A DNA stretch of 36,731 bases from DATLXH01 sp035576005. Its GTDB lineage: Bacteria > Acidobacteriota > Thermoanaerobaculia > Gp7-AA8. Where the stretch lies: positions 1-36,731 of the forward strand of contig DATLXH010000193.1 of the NCBI GenBank assembly GCA_035576005.1, in the 5' to 3' direction. A program made the translations under genes and the position numbers. A model generated the notes under the pieces. The model was not told where the DNA came from. It was given only the letters and a program-made list of their open reading frames with translations, and searched no databases. This document shows positions 5,887-14,643 of the stretch, in pieces (within the stretch, counting starts at the first letter, position 1; every line of letters starts with the position of its first letter).

Positions 5887-8310
5887 ATGCCGGCGTTTCT
5901 GGTCGACTTCAGCAGACAGTTGAAGCTGCGGCCCCGGACGATGATGTCAGGGAGAGGTCATGGCAGAACGATGGATGTCGCGCAACGAGCCGGGTCTGTG
6001 ACAGACCATCACGCTTTGATCCCGCCTCAGTCCGGGATGATTACACGGTCGAAGCGGTCGTCGACACTGTGGACGGGACTGCTCGCAGCTGGAGCAGCGG
6101 CTCTTGCCGCTGTGGGCGTGCTCAAACTGTGGAATGTGGACCTCCGCATCCCTTTCCAGACATTCGGCGATGCGATCTTTCACGTCGGAATCATCAAAGG
6201 GATGCTCGATCATGGATGGGCCCTCAGCAATCCTTCGCTGGGAGCCCCGGGCATACTCGATCTTCGTTACTTCCCGGCCATCGACAACGTCTCTCTGCTC
6301 CTGCTCAAGATCCTGTCTTATCTCATCAACGATCCCGCTCTTCTACTGAACCTTTTTTACATTCTTACGTTTCCCATGATCGCCGCCTCTGGAGCGGCTG
6401 TGGCGCGGTCCCTCCGACTATCTGCATCGTCTTCGTTTCTGGTCGGCGTTCTTTACGCGTTCCTTCCCTACCACCTGCTCCGGCATGTAGGTCATCTCTT
6501 TCTCGCCTCGTACGCGGTCGTCCCCATTGCGATCCTTCTCGCGTTGCGACTCTTCGAGCGCGAGTCACTGCGGTCATCCAGAAGAGCTCTGATCTTCACT
6601 CTTCTGGCTGTCCTGATCGTCGGTTCATCCGGCCCCTACTACCCGATCTTTGCAGCCGGCTTCGTCGTAGCTGCCGGAGTTTTCGCGTCGCTCGCTCATC
6701 GGACGTTTCGTCCGCTCGTGAAGGGCCTGCTCACATCCGCGCTCATCATCGCCACGATGCTGGTCAACTTTTCTCCGTCCATCATCGCGGGGCGTCGCGA
6801 CCCCATGGTGAGCGGGGGGAAGCGCACGCATGGCGAAGCCGAGTTCTACGGGCTCAAATTTGCGCAGCTCGTCCTCCCGGCGCGGAATCATCGTCTTCCC
6901 GCTTTTGCGGAGGTGGGGAGACGCTACGCCCAGGCACCCATGGTCAACGAGAACGGCACCTCCACACTGGGGCTGATCGGATCCGCCGGGTTCCTCCTCC
7001 TCCTGTTCTGGCTTCCTGCAACAGCAATGAGGAATCGAGCGGGCGTGGTTAGGAGGATGGAGCCAGCTCACAGCCCTCCGAGTCAGCAGGATCATCATCA
7101 CGATCTTTTCTCTTCATTGAGTGTTCTGACCCTGTTCGGATTTCTGGTTGGAACTGTGGGTGGCATCGGCTCGGTCATGGCTCTCCTCATCACGCCGCAG
7201 GTGCGCGCGTACAACAGAATCAGCGTTTTTCTTGCTTACCTTTCCCTTCTTGCCGCGGGACTTGTCCTGGATCGACTGTCGGCACGTTTTTCTGCTCGCC
7301 GAGTGCGCGAAGAGAGAGGGATCGCACCGCGTCACCTCACGCCATGGGTGGTCGCGCTGGCTCTGGTGGCTTTCGGGATCGTCGATCAGAGTGGCCGTGG
7401 AACGAGTTACCGGCCGCGCGATCCCGGTTTCGAGTCGCTGCCCTCGTTCGTCCAGGCGATTGAACGAAGCGTTCCGGCCGGGTCGATGATCGCGCAGCTC
7501 CCCTACTTTCCTTTCCCCGAGAACGGCAAGGTTGCGCAGGTGGGAGACTACGATCACCTTCGTCCCTATCTATTCTCACGGCAACTTCGCTGGAGTTATG
7601 GCTCGGTAAAGAACTCGGGCGCGGACCTGTGGCAGGAGCAGAGCTTCCTCATTGATCGGGAAACGCTTCCTCGACTGGCTCTGGCCGGATTCGGCGGCGT
7701 GTACATCGACCGGCGGGGCTGGCCCGACCGCGGAGCCGCCCTTGAAAATTCTTTAGCAATTGAGCTGGAACGACTGCCCATCCGCAGTGGCGACGGACGA
7801 TATCTATTCTTTGATCTCGGACCCTATGCGCAGAAGCTTCGAGGAACTCTCGGGCCCGACTGGACATCCGCCAGTGACCGAGCGCGGTATCCTCTTTTAC
7901 TGGCGTGGGGACAAGGATGCGACCGATTGGAATCGGATGTCGCGGAAACGTGGAGGTGGTGTGGCTCTTCGGGAACCCTGCGGATCGAAAACGGTCTGAA
8001 GCGAAACCGTCCGGTCATCATGGAAATGCGGGTAGCTTCCGGAGTAGATAACCCGGCGACTCTATGGGTCACCGGCTCGCTCTGGAAAGAGGTCATTTCG
8101 ATCCCCACGGGAGGGACGCTCGTCCGACGGTCCTTCACAATTCCTCCCGGCCACAGTTTCGTACGTCTGCGGACGGATGCGGAACCGTTGACGGCGGTGG
8201 AGGACTCTCGTGCGTTGAACATCCGGATTACCGGGTTTCAACTGAGAGAGCTGGAGATTTCAGCGGCGGCGCCGCGAGCACCGCGTGTCACAGGCAGTAC
8301 TGACAACTAG
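5887..8310 (+). CDS. Polytopic membrane protein, GT-C glycosyltransferase-like, function unknown
   Basis: The frame gives up to 807 residues. About ten hydrophobic helices fill residues 60-500, for example LWTGLLAAGAAALAAVGVL, SFLVGVLYAFLPYHLL and VVAAGVFASLA. They are followed by a soluble region of about 300 residues (500-807) with PAGSMIAQLPYFPFPENG. An Asp in the first external loop (FGDAIFHVG) and the alternation of helices with loops resemble GT-C-fold lipid-linked sugar transferases. I do not recognise a named family. The start is uncertain: a TATTCT hexamer ends just before ATG 5887, so a later start such as ATG 6037 (residue 51, just before the first helix) may be right. No biosynthetic partners are adjacent. 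Confidence 0.65.
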   Translation: MPAFLVDFSRQLKLRPRTMMSGRGHGRTMDVAQRAGSVTDHHALIPPQSGMITRSKRSSTLWTGLLAAGAAALAAVGVLKLWNVDLRIPFQTFGDAIFHVGIIKGMLDHGWALSNPSLGAPGILDLRYFPAIDNVSLLLLKILSYLINDPALLLNLFYILTFPMIAASGAAVARSLRLSASSSFLVGVLYAFLPYHLLRHVGHLFLASYAVVPIAILLALRLFERESLRSSRRALIFTLLAVLIVGSSGPYYPIFAAGFVVAAGVFASLAHRTFRPLVKGLLTSALIIATMLVNFSPSIIAGRRDPMVSGGKRTHGEAEFYGLKFAQLVLPARNHRLPAFAEVGRRYAQAPMVNENGTSTLGLIGSAGFLLLLFWLPATAMRNRAGVVRRMEPAHSPPSQQDHHHDLFSSLSVLTLFGFLVGTVGGIGSVMALLITPQVRAYNRISVFLAYLSLLAAGLVLDRLSARFSARRVREERGIAPRHLTPWVVALALVAFGIVDQSGRGTSYRPRDPGFESLPSFVQAIERSVPAGSMIAQLPYFPFPENGKVAQVGDYDHLRPYLFSRQLRWSYGSVKNSGADLWQEQSFLIDRETLPRLALAGFGGVYIDRRGWPDRGAALENSLAIELERLPIRSGDGRYLFFDLGPYAQKLRGTLGPDWTSASDRARYPLLLAWGQGCDRLESDVAETWRWCGSSGTLRIENGLKRNRPVIMEMRVASGVDNPATLWVTGSLWKEVISIPTGGTLVRRSFTIPPGHSFVRLRTDAEPLTAVEDSRALNIRITGFQLRELEISAAAPRAPRVTGSTDN

Positions 8311-8441
8311 TGGGTTTACGTTCCATCAACTCGGGGCGGTGCTTCACGTTAGATGGGTGTGCACTCGGTGGTCACGGGGTTCTTTGCAACGTCGAGTTAG
8401 GCTCTCCTGCCTCGAGCTATGCGTCCCCCCCGAGCAGCGGC

Positions 8442-8675
8442 TTAGATCTGCTTTTTCGGGGCCTTGACCACGCGCGTACCCTTGCCCGAGACGCGCATCA
8501 GTGTCCTGAGGGCCTCGTTGACGGCCTGCGAATCAGGAAAGATCTTAATGAGTTCGGGCGCGATCACAACCACGTTGCTGCCCTTTGCATATTCGGCCGC
8601 GTATTTCCCGCGCACCCCTTTGCTGAAGTCGTAATGCGCACGCATTTCCTCGGGCTGCTTAGACGCTCTCTTCAT
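8442..8675 (-). CDS. brnA: BrnA-like antitoxin
   Basis: The 77-residue basic protein lies directly after the toxin gene and overlaps its end by 17 bases. It carries the family-style segments MRAHYDFSKGVRGKYA and FPDSQAVNEALRTLM, the latter corresponding to the DNA-binding end of BrnA antitoxins. The start at 8675 is chosen because the conserved region begins there; the frame extends further but into the toxin gene. BrnA neutralises BrnT by forming a complex that represses the operon. The toxin-first order matches known brnTA loci. The C-terminal tail is Lys-rich (RVVKAPKKQI). Confidence 0.8.
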   Translation of the reverse strand: MKRASKQPEEMRAHYDFSKGVRGKYAAEYAKGSNVVVIAPELIKIFPDSQAVNEALRTLMRVSGKGTRVVKAPKKQI

Positions 8676-8934
8676 ATCGCTTTCGTTCGCCGGAATCGGC
8701 GCGTCTTGCACCAATGATTCGGATAGTTTTCCCGCGGATCGAGTGCCATACAACCAGAATTCTCCCACGGTTTGATTCTCCGACCAGTATGAATCGAGCT
8801 TCTCCCTCGGAATGGTCGGGATCCGTGATGGTCGTCGAGAGCCAATCTGCGAGCGTCGTGACCGACTCGTCGAACGATACGCGGTGCTTTCGAAGGTTTT
8901 TGGTGGCCTTGCCGGCGTCCCATTCAAACTTCAC
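8659..8934 (-). CDS. brnT: BrnT-family toxin (DUF497)
   Basis: The 91-residue protein opens with FEWDAGKATKNLRKHRVSFD, the classic N-terminus of BrnT/DUF497 ribonuclease toxins, followed by GRILVVWHSIRGKTIRIIGA and a C-terminal RRADSGERKRYEE, the usual Arg/Glu-rich ending. BrnT is a RelE-fold mRNA-cleaving toxin that inhibits translation. The start is GTG at 8934, because the overlapping ATG at 8936 leads straight to a stop. No Shine-Dalgarno is seen; a TACACT hexamer ends six bases upstream, as at the M24 gene. It is followed by the overlapping antitoxin gene. Confidence 0.88.
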   Translation of the reverse strand: MKFEWDAGKATKNLRKHRVSFDESVTTLADWLSTTITDPDHSEGEARFILVGESNRGRILVVWHSIRGKTIRIIGARRADSGERKRYEESV

Positions 8935-8940
8935 ATGGTC

Positions 8941-8946
8941 AGTGTA
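8941..8946 (-). promoter_or_regulatory. Possible -10 element of the brnTA operon
   Basis: On the minus strand, TACACT ends six bases before the GTG start of the toxin, which would give a leaderless mRNA. This region would also be the expected autoregulatory operator for BrnA. Confidence 0.3.
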
Positions 8947-9030
8947 CGCTAGCGACTGACGGACCCCGGTTCACCGGTGAAAGCCGCCACACTACCCGTT
9001 CACGTCGGTCACGTTCAACGCCGAAGCAGT

Positions 9031-9963
9031 TCACGTCTCCGCATCGCGGATGGAAGCGTAGGTCCTGGCAAGGCCGAGTTCGAGTCGCACGGGCTCGGGC
9101 AGGCCGGCGAGCTTTCGTAGCTTCGTTCCATCCAGGACGCTTCGCATCTGCTCTCCCGGTTTCGCAGGCCCGTTCGTCGCGTCCTCTCTAACGCCGGCTG
9201 CCTCACAAAGACCACTGTAAAGCTCATTGACCGAAGTCTCGATCCCGGTGCCGACATTGAACGCTCCGTCGATTCCTTCCGCGGATGCGGCCATATTCGC
9301 GCGCACGACATCTTCCACGAAGACGTAGTCGCGCGTCTGACCGCCTGTCCCGTTGATCGTTGCGCCCTCACCCGCCAGCAGCTTCCCTCCGAAGATCGCG
9401 ACGACTCCCGCTTCGCCATCTTTCCTCTGCCGAGGTCCGTAGACGTTGCCGTATCTGAGAGACACGGCCGAGATGCCGAAACCGACCCTGAAATAATGGA
9501 GGTAATGCTCGATCGCAAGCTTCGAGCAGCCGTATGGTGAGAGTGGCGCAACCGGGTGGTCTTCCGTCTGAGGTACGAAGTGCGGCTCCCCATACATTGC
9601 GCCGCCACTCGAGGCAAAGATGAGTTTCTTCACACCTTTATCGATGGCTTTCTGAAAGAGTCGCAACGTGCCGACGATATTGACGTCGGCATCGAAAGCA
9701 GGCTCGGCTACTGAGCGTCGAACGTCCATCTGCGCTGCATGATGGCTGACGAGATCGATCGGCTTCGCCAACGCCTTGTCGATCGCCGCGTCGTCGCGGA
9801 TGTCGCCTTCGATGAATGTCGCTGCCGCGTTGATGTTACGACGCTCCCCGGTCGAGAGATTGTCGAGAATGGTCACGTTATGACCGGCTGCCACGTAGGC
9901 ATCGGTGATGTGGGAGGCGATGAATCCGGCACCGCCGGTTACAAGAATATTGAGCGATTTCAT
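9031..9963 (-). CDS. NAD-dependent epimerase/dehydratase (UDP-glucose 4-epimerase-like)
   Basis: The 310-residue extended short-chain dehydrogenase uses NAD to interconvert or oxidise nucleotide sugars. The Rossmann motif GGAGFI is at residues 10-15, the catalytic Ser lies in ASSGG (117-121), and the Tyr-x-x-x-Lys pair is YGCSK (144-148). Further family segments are DNLSTG, SLRYGNVYGPRQ and GGQTRDYVFVEDV. It most resembles the GalE/WbpP-type group of UDP-sugar 4-epimerases, but the exact sugar cannot be read from the sequence. The ATG at 9963 is chosen since the Rossmann strand follows directly; an upstream in-frame extension adds 18 unsupported residues. The gene lies 63 bases after tldE and may be co-transcribed with it. 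Confidence 0.85.
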   Translation of the reverse strand: MKSLNILVTGGAGFIASHITDAYVAAGHNVTILDNLSTGERRNINAAATFIEGDIRDDAAIDKALAKPIDLVSHHAAQMDVRRSVAEPAFDADVNIVGTLRLFQKAIDKGVKKLIFASSGGAMYGEPHFVPQTEDHPVAPLSPYGCSKLAIEHYLHYFRVGFGISAVSLRYGNVYGPRQRKDGEAGVVAIFGGKLLAGEGATINGTGGQTRDYVFVEDVVRANMAASAEGIDGAFNVGTGIETSVNELYSGLCEAAGVREDATNGPAKPGEQMRSVLDGTKLRKLAGLPEPVRLELGLARTYASIRDAET

Positions 9964-10026
9964 CGTGATCTCTTCAGGCCTGACCGCGTCATCGGAATCG
10001 ACGACACAGCCAGGCAATGGAGGAGC

Positions 10027-11358
10027 TTAAACTGCGTCGGAGAGGCTGCTGAAGGTGAACTGCGTTCGAATCGCCGGGCAGATGATTGGAAAGTCCTCAG
10101 ACTCGCTTCCTCGGGTTCGCACGGCCACGCTCATCGCGTCCATCTTCGAGAAGACCGAAATGGGTGAGTCATTCCAGCGGAAGTTCTTCACCGGATACTT
10201 GATCCGCCCGTTCTCAACCAGGAATGTGCCGTCTCTGGTTAGACCCGTCAGGAGAATGGACTGAGGGTCGACGAAGCGGATGTACCAGAGCCGGGTGACG
10301 AGAACGCCTCGCTTCGTGCTCTTGATCAGATCAGCAACGCTCCCCGTTCCACCGGCCATGATCAGATTCTGCGGAAACGGTACCGGCTCCTTGTTCTGCT
10401 TCTGAGCCCAGAAGCGCGAATATCCCAGGTTGCGCACGTTGCCCTGCTCGATCCATGGAACTCGCGCAGTTGGGAATCCTTCACCAGTGAAAGGGGCAGC
10501 GGGCAGGCGCGGGTCTCCCGGATCGCTCGACAGCGAGAATTGCTCAGAGAGGACTTTCTGCCCGATCTTGTTGCCTCCGCCGCGCACTGCGAAGAACGAG
10601 CGTCCCTCGTCCGACGAGCGTGCGTCGAGGGAAAAGGTCATGTACTGTAGAAGGTCAGCCACCGCTGCGGGCTCGAGAATGGTCGTATACGTGCCCGGCT
10701 CCAGCGATCGCGGCCTCGCTGACAGGAACGCTTTGTCGACGGCTGTCTTTGCCAGCGCGGCTGGATCGAAGCGGGCAATGCTCTCGGAATTGCTTCCCGC
10801 CCAACCTGATCCTGTACCGTCTGCGGTTCGTGCCGTGGAGGAGAACGTTGCGAGCGATTGCCTCGTGAATCCGAAAAGTCCCTTTGAGTTCCCGATCGCA
10901 CTGTACTGGCCCGAGTTGGTGAAAAATCCCGCTGCCACGACTTTCCTCGACTTCGCTACCTCGATCGCGCGCTTTGCGACCAGAGCGCGAACTTCGGGCG
11001 CTGCATGCGCGGTGGCCTCATCAAAGCCGCCTGGCTCTATGAAGCGTTGCTCACCGAGCATCGGCATCCGCTCGGGGTCTTCGGGAGCGAAGCGTGCCGT
11101 CTCTTCCGAACGTCGAACGGTCCTCTCCAGTGCGGCGTCGTCAAACTGGTTGATCGACGCACTTCCAGAGCGCTTCCCAAATGATGACGTAATGCTTGCA
11201 ACGATGTTCGACGTGCTGCCCGATGTCGTCACCTCGTTACTGGCAAAGCGGAGATTGGCACTGTCCTCCCCTTCGATCGAGACGGAGCACTCGTCGGCCC
11301 TCGAGAATGCCAGGATCTTACTAATCAGCGCGCGCGATTCATCTTTGGTCAGACTCAC
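10027..11358 (-). CDS. TldE/PmbA-like subunit of a TldD/TldE protease
   Basis: The 443-residue protein belongs to the TldD/PmbA family. TldE forms a heterodimer with TldD that degrades unfolded or leader peptides; in E. coli the pair processes microcin B17 and the CcdA antitoxin. The family signatures EVTTSGSTSNIVASITSSFG, YTTILEPAAVADLLQYM and GGTGSVADLIKSTKRGVLVT are present. It lacks the HExxxH metal motif, as expected for the non-catalytic partner. Its ATG overlaps the tldD stop (ATGA, four bases), so the two are translationally coupled. No signal peptide is visible. Confidence 0.88.
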   Translation of the reverse strand: MSLTKDESRALISKILAFSRADECSVSIEGEDSANLRFASNEVTTSGSTSNIVASITSSFGKRSGSASINQFDDAALERTVRRSEETARFAPEDPERMPMLGEQRFIEPGGFDEATAHAAPEVRALVAKRAIEVAKSRKVVAAGFFTNSGQYSAIGNSKGLFGFTRQSLATFSSTARTADGTGSGWAGSNSESIARFDPAALAKTAVDKAFLSARPRSLEPGTYTTILEPAAVADLLQYMTFSLDARSSDEGRSFFAVRGGGNKIGQKVLSEQFSLSSDPGDPRLPAAPFTGEGFPTARVPWIEQGNVRNLGYSRFWAQKQNKEPVPFPQNLIMAGGTGSVADLIKSTKRGVLVTRLWYIRFVDPQSILLTGLTRDGTFLVENGRIKYPVKNFRWNDSPISVFSKMDAMSVAVRTRGSESEDFPIICPAIRTQFTFSSLSDAV

Positions 11359-12806
11359 ACTTTCCTCGCAGTATTCAGAATGTTGATGTTGCGGAAGCGT
11401 GTCGGCGTGCAGCCGTGAGAGACCGCATTGGATTGCCCGGGCTCCCCTTTGCCGTCATTGAACGACCCTCCGAGCTCATACCCCTCGGACGCGATTGCGT
11501 CGCATGAGTTCCAGAACTCGGGGGTAATGGCCTGGTAGGCGGCGTCCTCGATCAGCCCAACGACTTTCCCATCTCTGATCTCCCAGAAAAGCTGCGCTGA
11601 GAACTGAAAGTTGTAGCGCTGCTGATCGATCGAATAGGACGAGCGGCCGGCGGCCATAAGGCCTTTCTTCGTCCCGGCGATCAACTCTTCGAGAGCGAGC
11701 TTCTCTTTGCCCGGCCGAAGCGACACGTTCGGCATCCTCTGGAAGGGCACGGATGCCCACGAGTCTGCATACGACGTTGCGTATGAGCGATCGCGCTTGA
11801 TCCAGGCAGCCTGCTCGCGTGTGATCTGGTAGTCGACGAAGATCCCGTCCTTGACGAGGTCCCATTCCGTGGTGGGCACGCCGTCATCATCATAGCCAGC
11901 CGTTGCAAGACCATCCCGTTGCGTGCGATCTGCGACGAAGTTGACGATCCGCGAACCGAGCTGGAACTTGCCGAGCTTCTCCGGCGTGAGGAAGGAAGTC
12001 CCTGCGTAGTTCGCCTCGTATCCGAGCGCGCGATCAAGCTCGGTCGGATGACCGATCGATTCATGGATCGTGAGCCAGAGGTTGGAGGGAAGAAGAATGA
12101 GATCGTATTTACCCGGCTCGACGCTCTTTGCAGTCAACTTCTGAACCGCTTGCTCGGCCGCCTTGTTCGCCTCTTCCAGCCACGGCCAGCTCTCGATGTA
12201 CTCCCAACCTGCCCCCATCGGCTCAGCGAGCGTATTGCGCGTTTTGAACTTGCCGGCAGCGCGATCGACGGCGGTGACGGTAAACGAAGGATTACTTCGG
12301 ATGATGACCTGCTCGATCTCAGACCCTTCCGTTGAGCCGAAGAGCTTCTCTTCTTTCGCGAACGACATGGAGGAGTTGCAGAACGCAGCGCCCTTGACCT
12401 TCAAAGCCTCCGCGTTGATTGCGAGCAATAGATCGACTTTTCGCTCGATCGGGATCTTGAAAGGATCTTTCGTGAGAGGGGTTTGCCACGTGTCTTTGAA
12501 CGCCTTGACGGGCACCAGAGTGACCGGCCTGGTCTGCGCCACACGGTTGGCCTTCGCGATTGCGACGGCCTCAGCTGCGACACGGTCGATCTCGGCGGGC
12601 TCCACGCGGCTGCTGCCGGCGAAGCCCCAGGTTCCATCGACCAGCACACGAATGCCGACCCCGAAGGATTCAGAGCTCGAGATGCTCGTGACGCGCTTCT
12701 CTCGCGTCGAGATGCCTTGCCGCGTGAAACGCGCAAAGCGGACATCGGCGTAGGAAGCGCCTTTGGACTTTGCGGTGTCGAGGGCCCGCTTGACGAGGTC
12801 ACGCAT
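11355..12806 (-). CDS. tldD: TldD-like metalloprotease catalytic subunit
   Basis: The 483-residue catalytic partner of TldE. The zinc motif is HESIGH (residues 248-253), and a Cys in SHGCTPTRF near the C-terminus corresponds to the third metal ligand of E. coli TldD. The N-terminal segment GASYADVRFAR is typical. The start at 12806 is supported by a GGAG seven bases upstream. The frame stays open upstream to 13040, but those extra residues are Arg/Pro-rich and do not look coding. The stop codon of a Tat-leader ORF overlaps the start (ATGCGTGA), so translation may be coupled. Homologues in related bacteria can carry their own Tat leader (from memory), so a frameshift separating leader and enzyme is an alternative. 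Confidence 0.88.
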   Translation of the reverse strand: MRDLVKRALDTAKSKGASYADVRFARFTRQGISTREKRVTSISSSESFGVGIRVLVDGTWGFAGSSRVEPAEIDRVAAEAVAIAKANRVAQTRPVTLVPVKAFKDTWQTPLTKDPFKIPIERKVDLLLAINAEALKVKGAAFCNSSMSFAKEEKLFGSTEGSEIEQVIIRSNPSFTVTAVDRAAGKFKTRNTLAEPMGAGWEYIESWPWLEEANKAAEQAVQKLTAKSVEPGKYDLILLPSNLWLTIHESIGHPTELDRALGYEANYAGTSFLTPEKLGKFQLGSRIVNFVADRTQRDGLATAGYDDDGVPTTEWDLVKDGIFVDYQITREQAAWIKRDRSYATSYADSWASVPFQRMPNVSLRPGKEKLALEELIAGTKKGLMAAGRSSYSIDQQRYNFQFSAQLFWEIRDGKVVGLIEDAAYQAITPEFWNSCDAIASEGYELGGSFNDGKGEPGQSNAVSHGCTPTRFRNINILNTARKV

Positions 12807-13068
12807 GATCGAGCTCCAGTCCCAGAACGTAACGATCGCGTTCGTCGGCGGGGAGACGGGTGGAAAGCGCCTGGTGTTTCGCTGCTTCGAACGAGCGGCC
12901 GCCGAGGCCGGGACCGGACGCATGGGCCGTGTAGGGATCACCTTCGATCCACGCCGGCCCGTCGCCGGGAAACGTCGGCGAGGACGAAGCCTGAGTTTCG
13001 ACCGCAAGCGCCGTCGCGCACGCAGCGGCGGTAGAGACAATTACGAATTCACGTCGTGAGAGTGTCAT
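12799..13068 (-). CDS. Small twin-arginine-leader protein coupled to tldD
   Basis: The 89-residue frame begins MTLSRREFVIVSTAAACATA, a Tat signal (SRRxF followed by a hydrophobic stretch) with a likely cleavage site near VETQASS. The roughly 60 residues that follow (PAWIEGDPYTAHASGPG ... ERDRYVLGLELDHA) match no family I know, yet codon third positions remain GC-rich to the end, which suggests real coding sequence. The stop overlaps the tldD start by eight bases. Two readings are possible: a separate exported peptide whose translation is coupled to tldD-tldE, or a TldD precursor whose Tat leader has been put out of frame by a small indel. Confidence 0.55.
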   Translation of the reverse strand: MTLSRREFVIVSTAAACATALAVETQASSSPTFPGDGPAWIEGDPYTAHASGPGLGGRSFEAAKHQALSTRLPADERDRYVLGLELDHA

Positions 13069-13200
13069 GGGTGAAGGCTATCAGAGGACGGGGCGAATGC
13101 AGAATGCAGAATGACGCGAGGGCCTGGCGGGTTCGAGGAGTGTGCCGCTGGAACTGGCAACGATTTTTCATGAGCCATCGCTCGAGGAGATTTAACCATC

Positions 13201-13848
13201 ATGTTCAAACAGTCATCTGTATTTCTGCTACTGACCCTTACGGTCCTGCCCGCATGCAAAAGCGAGCTGGACAACAAGCCTGATGCCGCGATCGTCGAGA
13301 CCTCTACGACATCGACAGAGGTGCAGGCGCCTGCCGTCGCGGTTGTCACCACGACTCATAACGTGATCAAGGAAAAGAGCTCGATCCGGTTCGTCGGAGC
13401 GAAAGTCACCGAAGATCACCCGGGAATGTTCAAGCAGTTCGACGGAAAGATCGCGTACGCCGGTAACAAACCTGTGAGTGTCGAGTTCGATATCGACGTG
13501 ACGTCCGTCGATACCAAGATCGCAAAGCTCGATGGCCACTTGAAGTCGCCCGATTTCTTTGATGTCGCAAACCATCCGAAAGCCACGTTTCGCTCGACGT
13601 CCATTGAGCCTGGCGCGGGGGACGGGACGTATACCGTCACCGGCAATCTGAATCTTCGAGGGGAAGAGAAGACGATCAGCTTCCCGGCGAGTGTGATGAT
13701 GATGCCGGACAGTGTTCACGCGACTTCAGAGTTCAAGATCAATCGTCAGGACTACAAGGTCTCGTACACGGGAGCAGCGGACAATCTGATCAAGGACGAT
13801 GTATTGATCAAGCTCGATCTGCACTTCCCCCCGCCCCCGCCAGCCTGA
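13201..13848 (+). CDS. YceI-family lipoprotein
   Basis: The 215-residue protein has a lipoprotein signal (MFKQSSVFLLLTLTVLPAC, Cys19) and a linker rich in Thr/Val to about residue 50. It ends in a YceI lipocalin-like beta barrel, which binds isoprenoid or other amphiphilic ligands in relatives. Typical YceI segments are SSIRFVGAK, FDGKIAY, VSVEFDIDVTSVDT, LKSPDFFDVANHPKATFRST and GNLNLRGEEKTISFP. A GAGGAG sequence about a dozen bases upstream may serve as ribosome site. The gene converges on the DUF1579 gene, and a 42-bp inverted repeat separates the two. The linker after Cys19 suggests anchoring to a membrane. Confidence 0.9.
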   Translation: MFKQSSVFLLLTLTVLPACKSELDNKPDAAIVETSTTSTEVQAPAVAVVTTTHNVIKEKSSIRFVGAKVTEDHPGMFKQFDGKIAYAGNKPVSVEFDIDVTSVDTKIAKLDGHLKSPDFFDVANHPKATFRSTSIEPGAGDGTYTVTGNLNLRGEEKTISFPASVMMMPDSVHATSEFKINRQDYKVSYTGAADNLIKDDVLIKLDLHFPPPPPA

Positions 13849-13866
13849 GGACTCTGAGCTCGCGGA

Positions 13867-14009
13867 CGGGCAAAGCCTTTGGAGTGCGGCAGCCGCAGCT
13901 GCCGCTTTTGTTTCGAACCGCGCGAACCCAGCACCACGAATCGCACAGAATCGGCGATGTGACACAGAAAGCGGCAGCTGCGGCTGCCGCACTCCAAAGG
14001 CTTCGCCCG
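13867..14009. repeat. 42-bp inverted repeat (REP-doublet-like) between convergent genes
   Basis: Bases 13867-13908 pair with 13968-14009 with one mismatch in 42, separated by 59 bases. Each arm also contains its own palindrome, GCGGCAG-CCGCAG-CTGCCGC. The element sits between convergent genes, where it could end transcription in both directions. Its form resembles paired extragenic palindromes mobilised by RAYT transposases, but no such transposase is in the window. Confidence 0.9.
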
Positions 14010-14037
14010 CAAAGGTGTAGAGCTGCCGGCAAAACCT

Positions 14038-14643
14038 TTACTTTCTCTTGTAGTGAATCTCCATCATTTTGAACATTTTTCCGTTCGGTGCGGGGCCCCA
14101 CATCTCCATTTTGTGGTGATCAGAGTCGACGACTGTCAGAGTTTCTTTGACCGCCTGCAACTTGCCCGTCATCGGATCGGACACCATCCCGCTGAGCTTC
14201 ATCCCGTCTTTATCGACTTTGCCGGACACCATCATCGGCGCCGTGCTCATGTTGTCCATCCATGACGAGACGTACTTTTTATTGATGTTGTCGTAACCGG
14301 TATAGCCAACACCCTCGAACGGCTGGTCCATGAATGAGCCCGTAAAGCGCTGCTCGAGGTAGCGACCTCCGAGAACCATTTTGTGCTCCGAGCTTCCTGT
14401 GGAGATCATGGGAGGCGCTCCCGGCTGCATCCACGATGAGACGCTGGCGCTCCAGCTCCCCTCGAAATCCTTCAGTCTCGAATGAGCATCGCCAGGGGTC
14501 ATCGCTTTCATCCATGCGGCCATCATGGCCTGCTCGTCATGAGCGGCGGATTTCTTGCCCTTGCTCTTGCTCTCGCCTGCCATTGCGGGAAGTCCGGCCA
14601 CAATCATGAGAGCGGTCGCTGCTGCCAGTACCTTGAGTTTCAT
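14038..14643 (-). CDS. Exported DUF1579-family protein
   Basis: The 201-residue protein has a signal peptide (cleaved after AMA, residue 22), a Lys/Ser-rich linker and a DUF1579 domain. Family signs include LKDFEGSWSASVSSWM, HKMVLGGRYLEQRFTG, FEGVGYTGYDNINKKYVSSW and a C-terminal KMMEIHYKRK. The domain is a small lipocalin-like barrel of unknown function, frequent in Acidobacteriota. The start is firm: AGGAGG lies seven bases upstream. It is unusually rich in Met (for example STAPMMVSG). It faces the YceI gene and is separated from the upstream operon by about 250 bases. Confidence 0.88.
   Translation of the reverse strand: MKLKVLAAATALMIVAGLPAMAGESKSKGKKSAAHDEQAMMAAWMKAMTPGDAHSRLKDFEGSWSASVSSWMQPGAPPMISTGSSEHKMVLGGRYLEQRFTGSFMDQPFEGVGYTGYDNINKKYVSSWMDNMSTAPMMVSGKVDKDGMKLSGMVSDPMTGKLQAVKETLTVVDSDHHKMEMWGPAPNGKMFKMMEIHYKRK

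Noticed and set aside
8348..8402. Two GTTRRRY heptamers (GTTAGAT and GTTAGGC) beside the toxin-antitoxin pair, suggesting integron attC sites
   Set aside because: No matching RYYYAAC partner with a proper stem was found for a full attC, nor a second site on the other side of the gene pair.
12806..13040. N-terminal extension of TldD in its own frame
   Set aside because: The extension is Arg/Pro-rich and lies antiphase to a frame with a clear Tat signal; a GGAG site supports the start at 12806.
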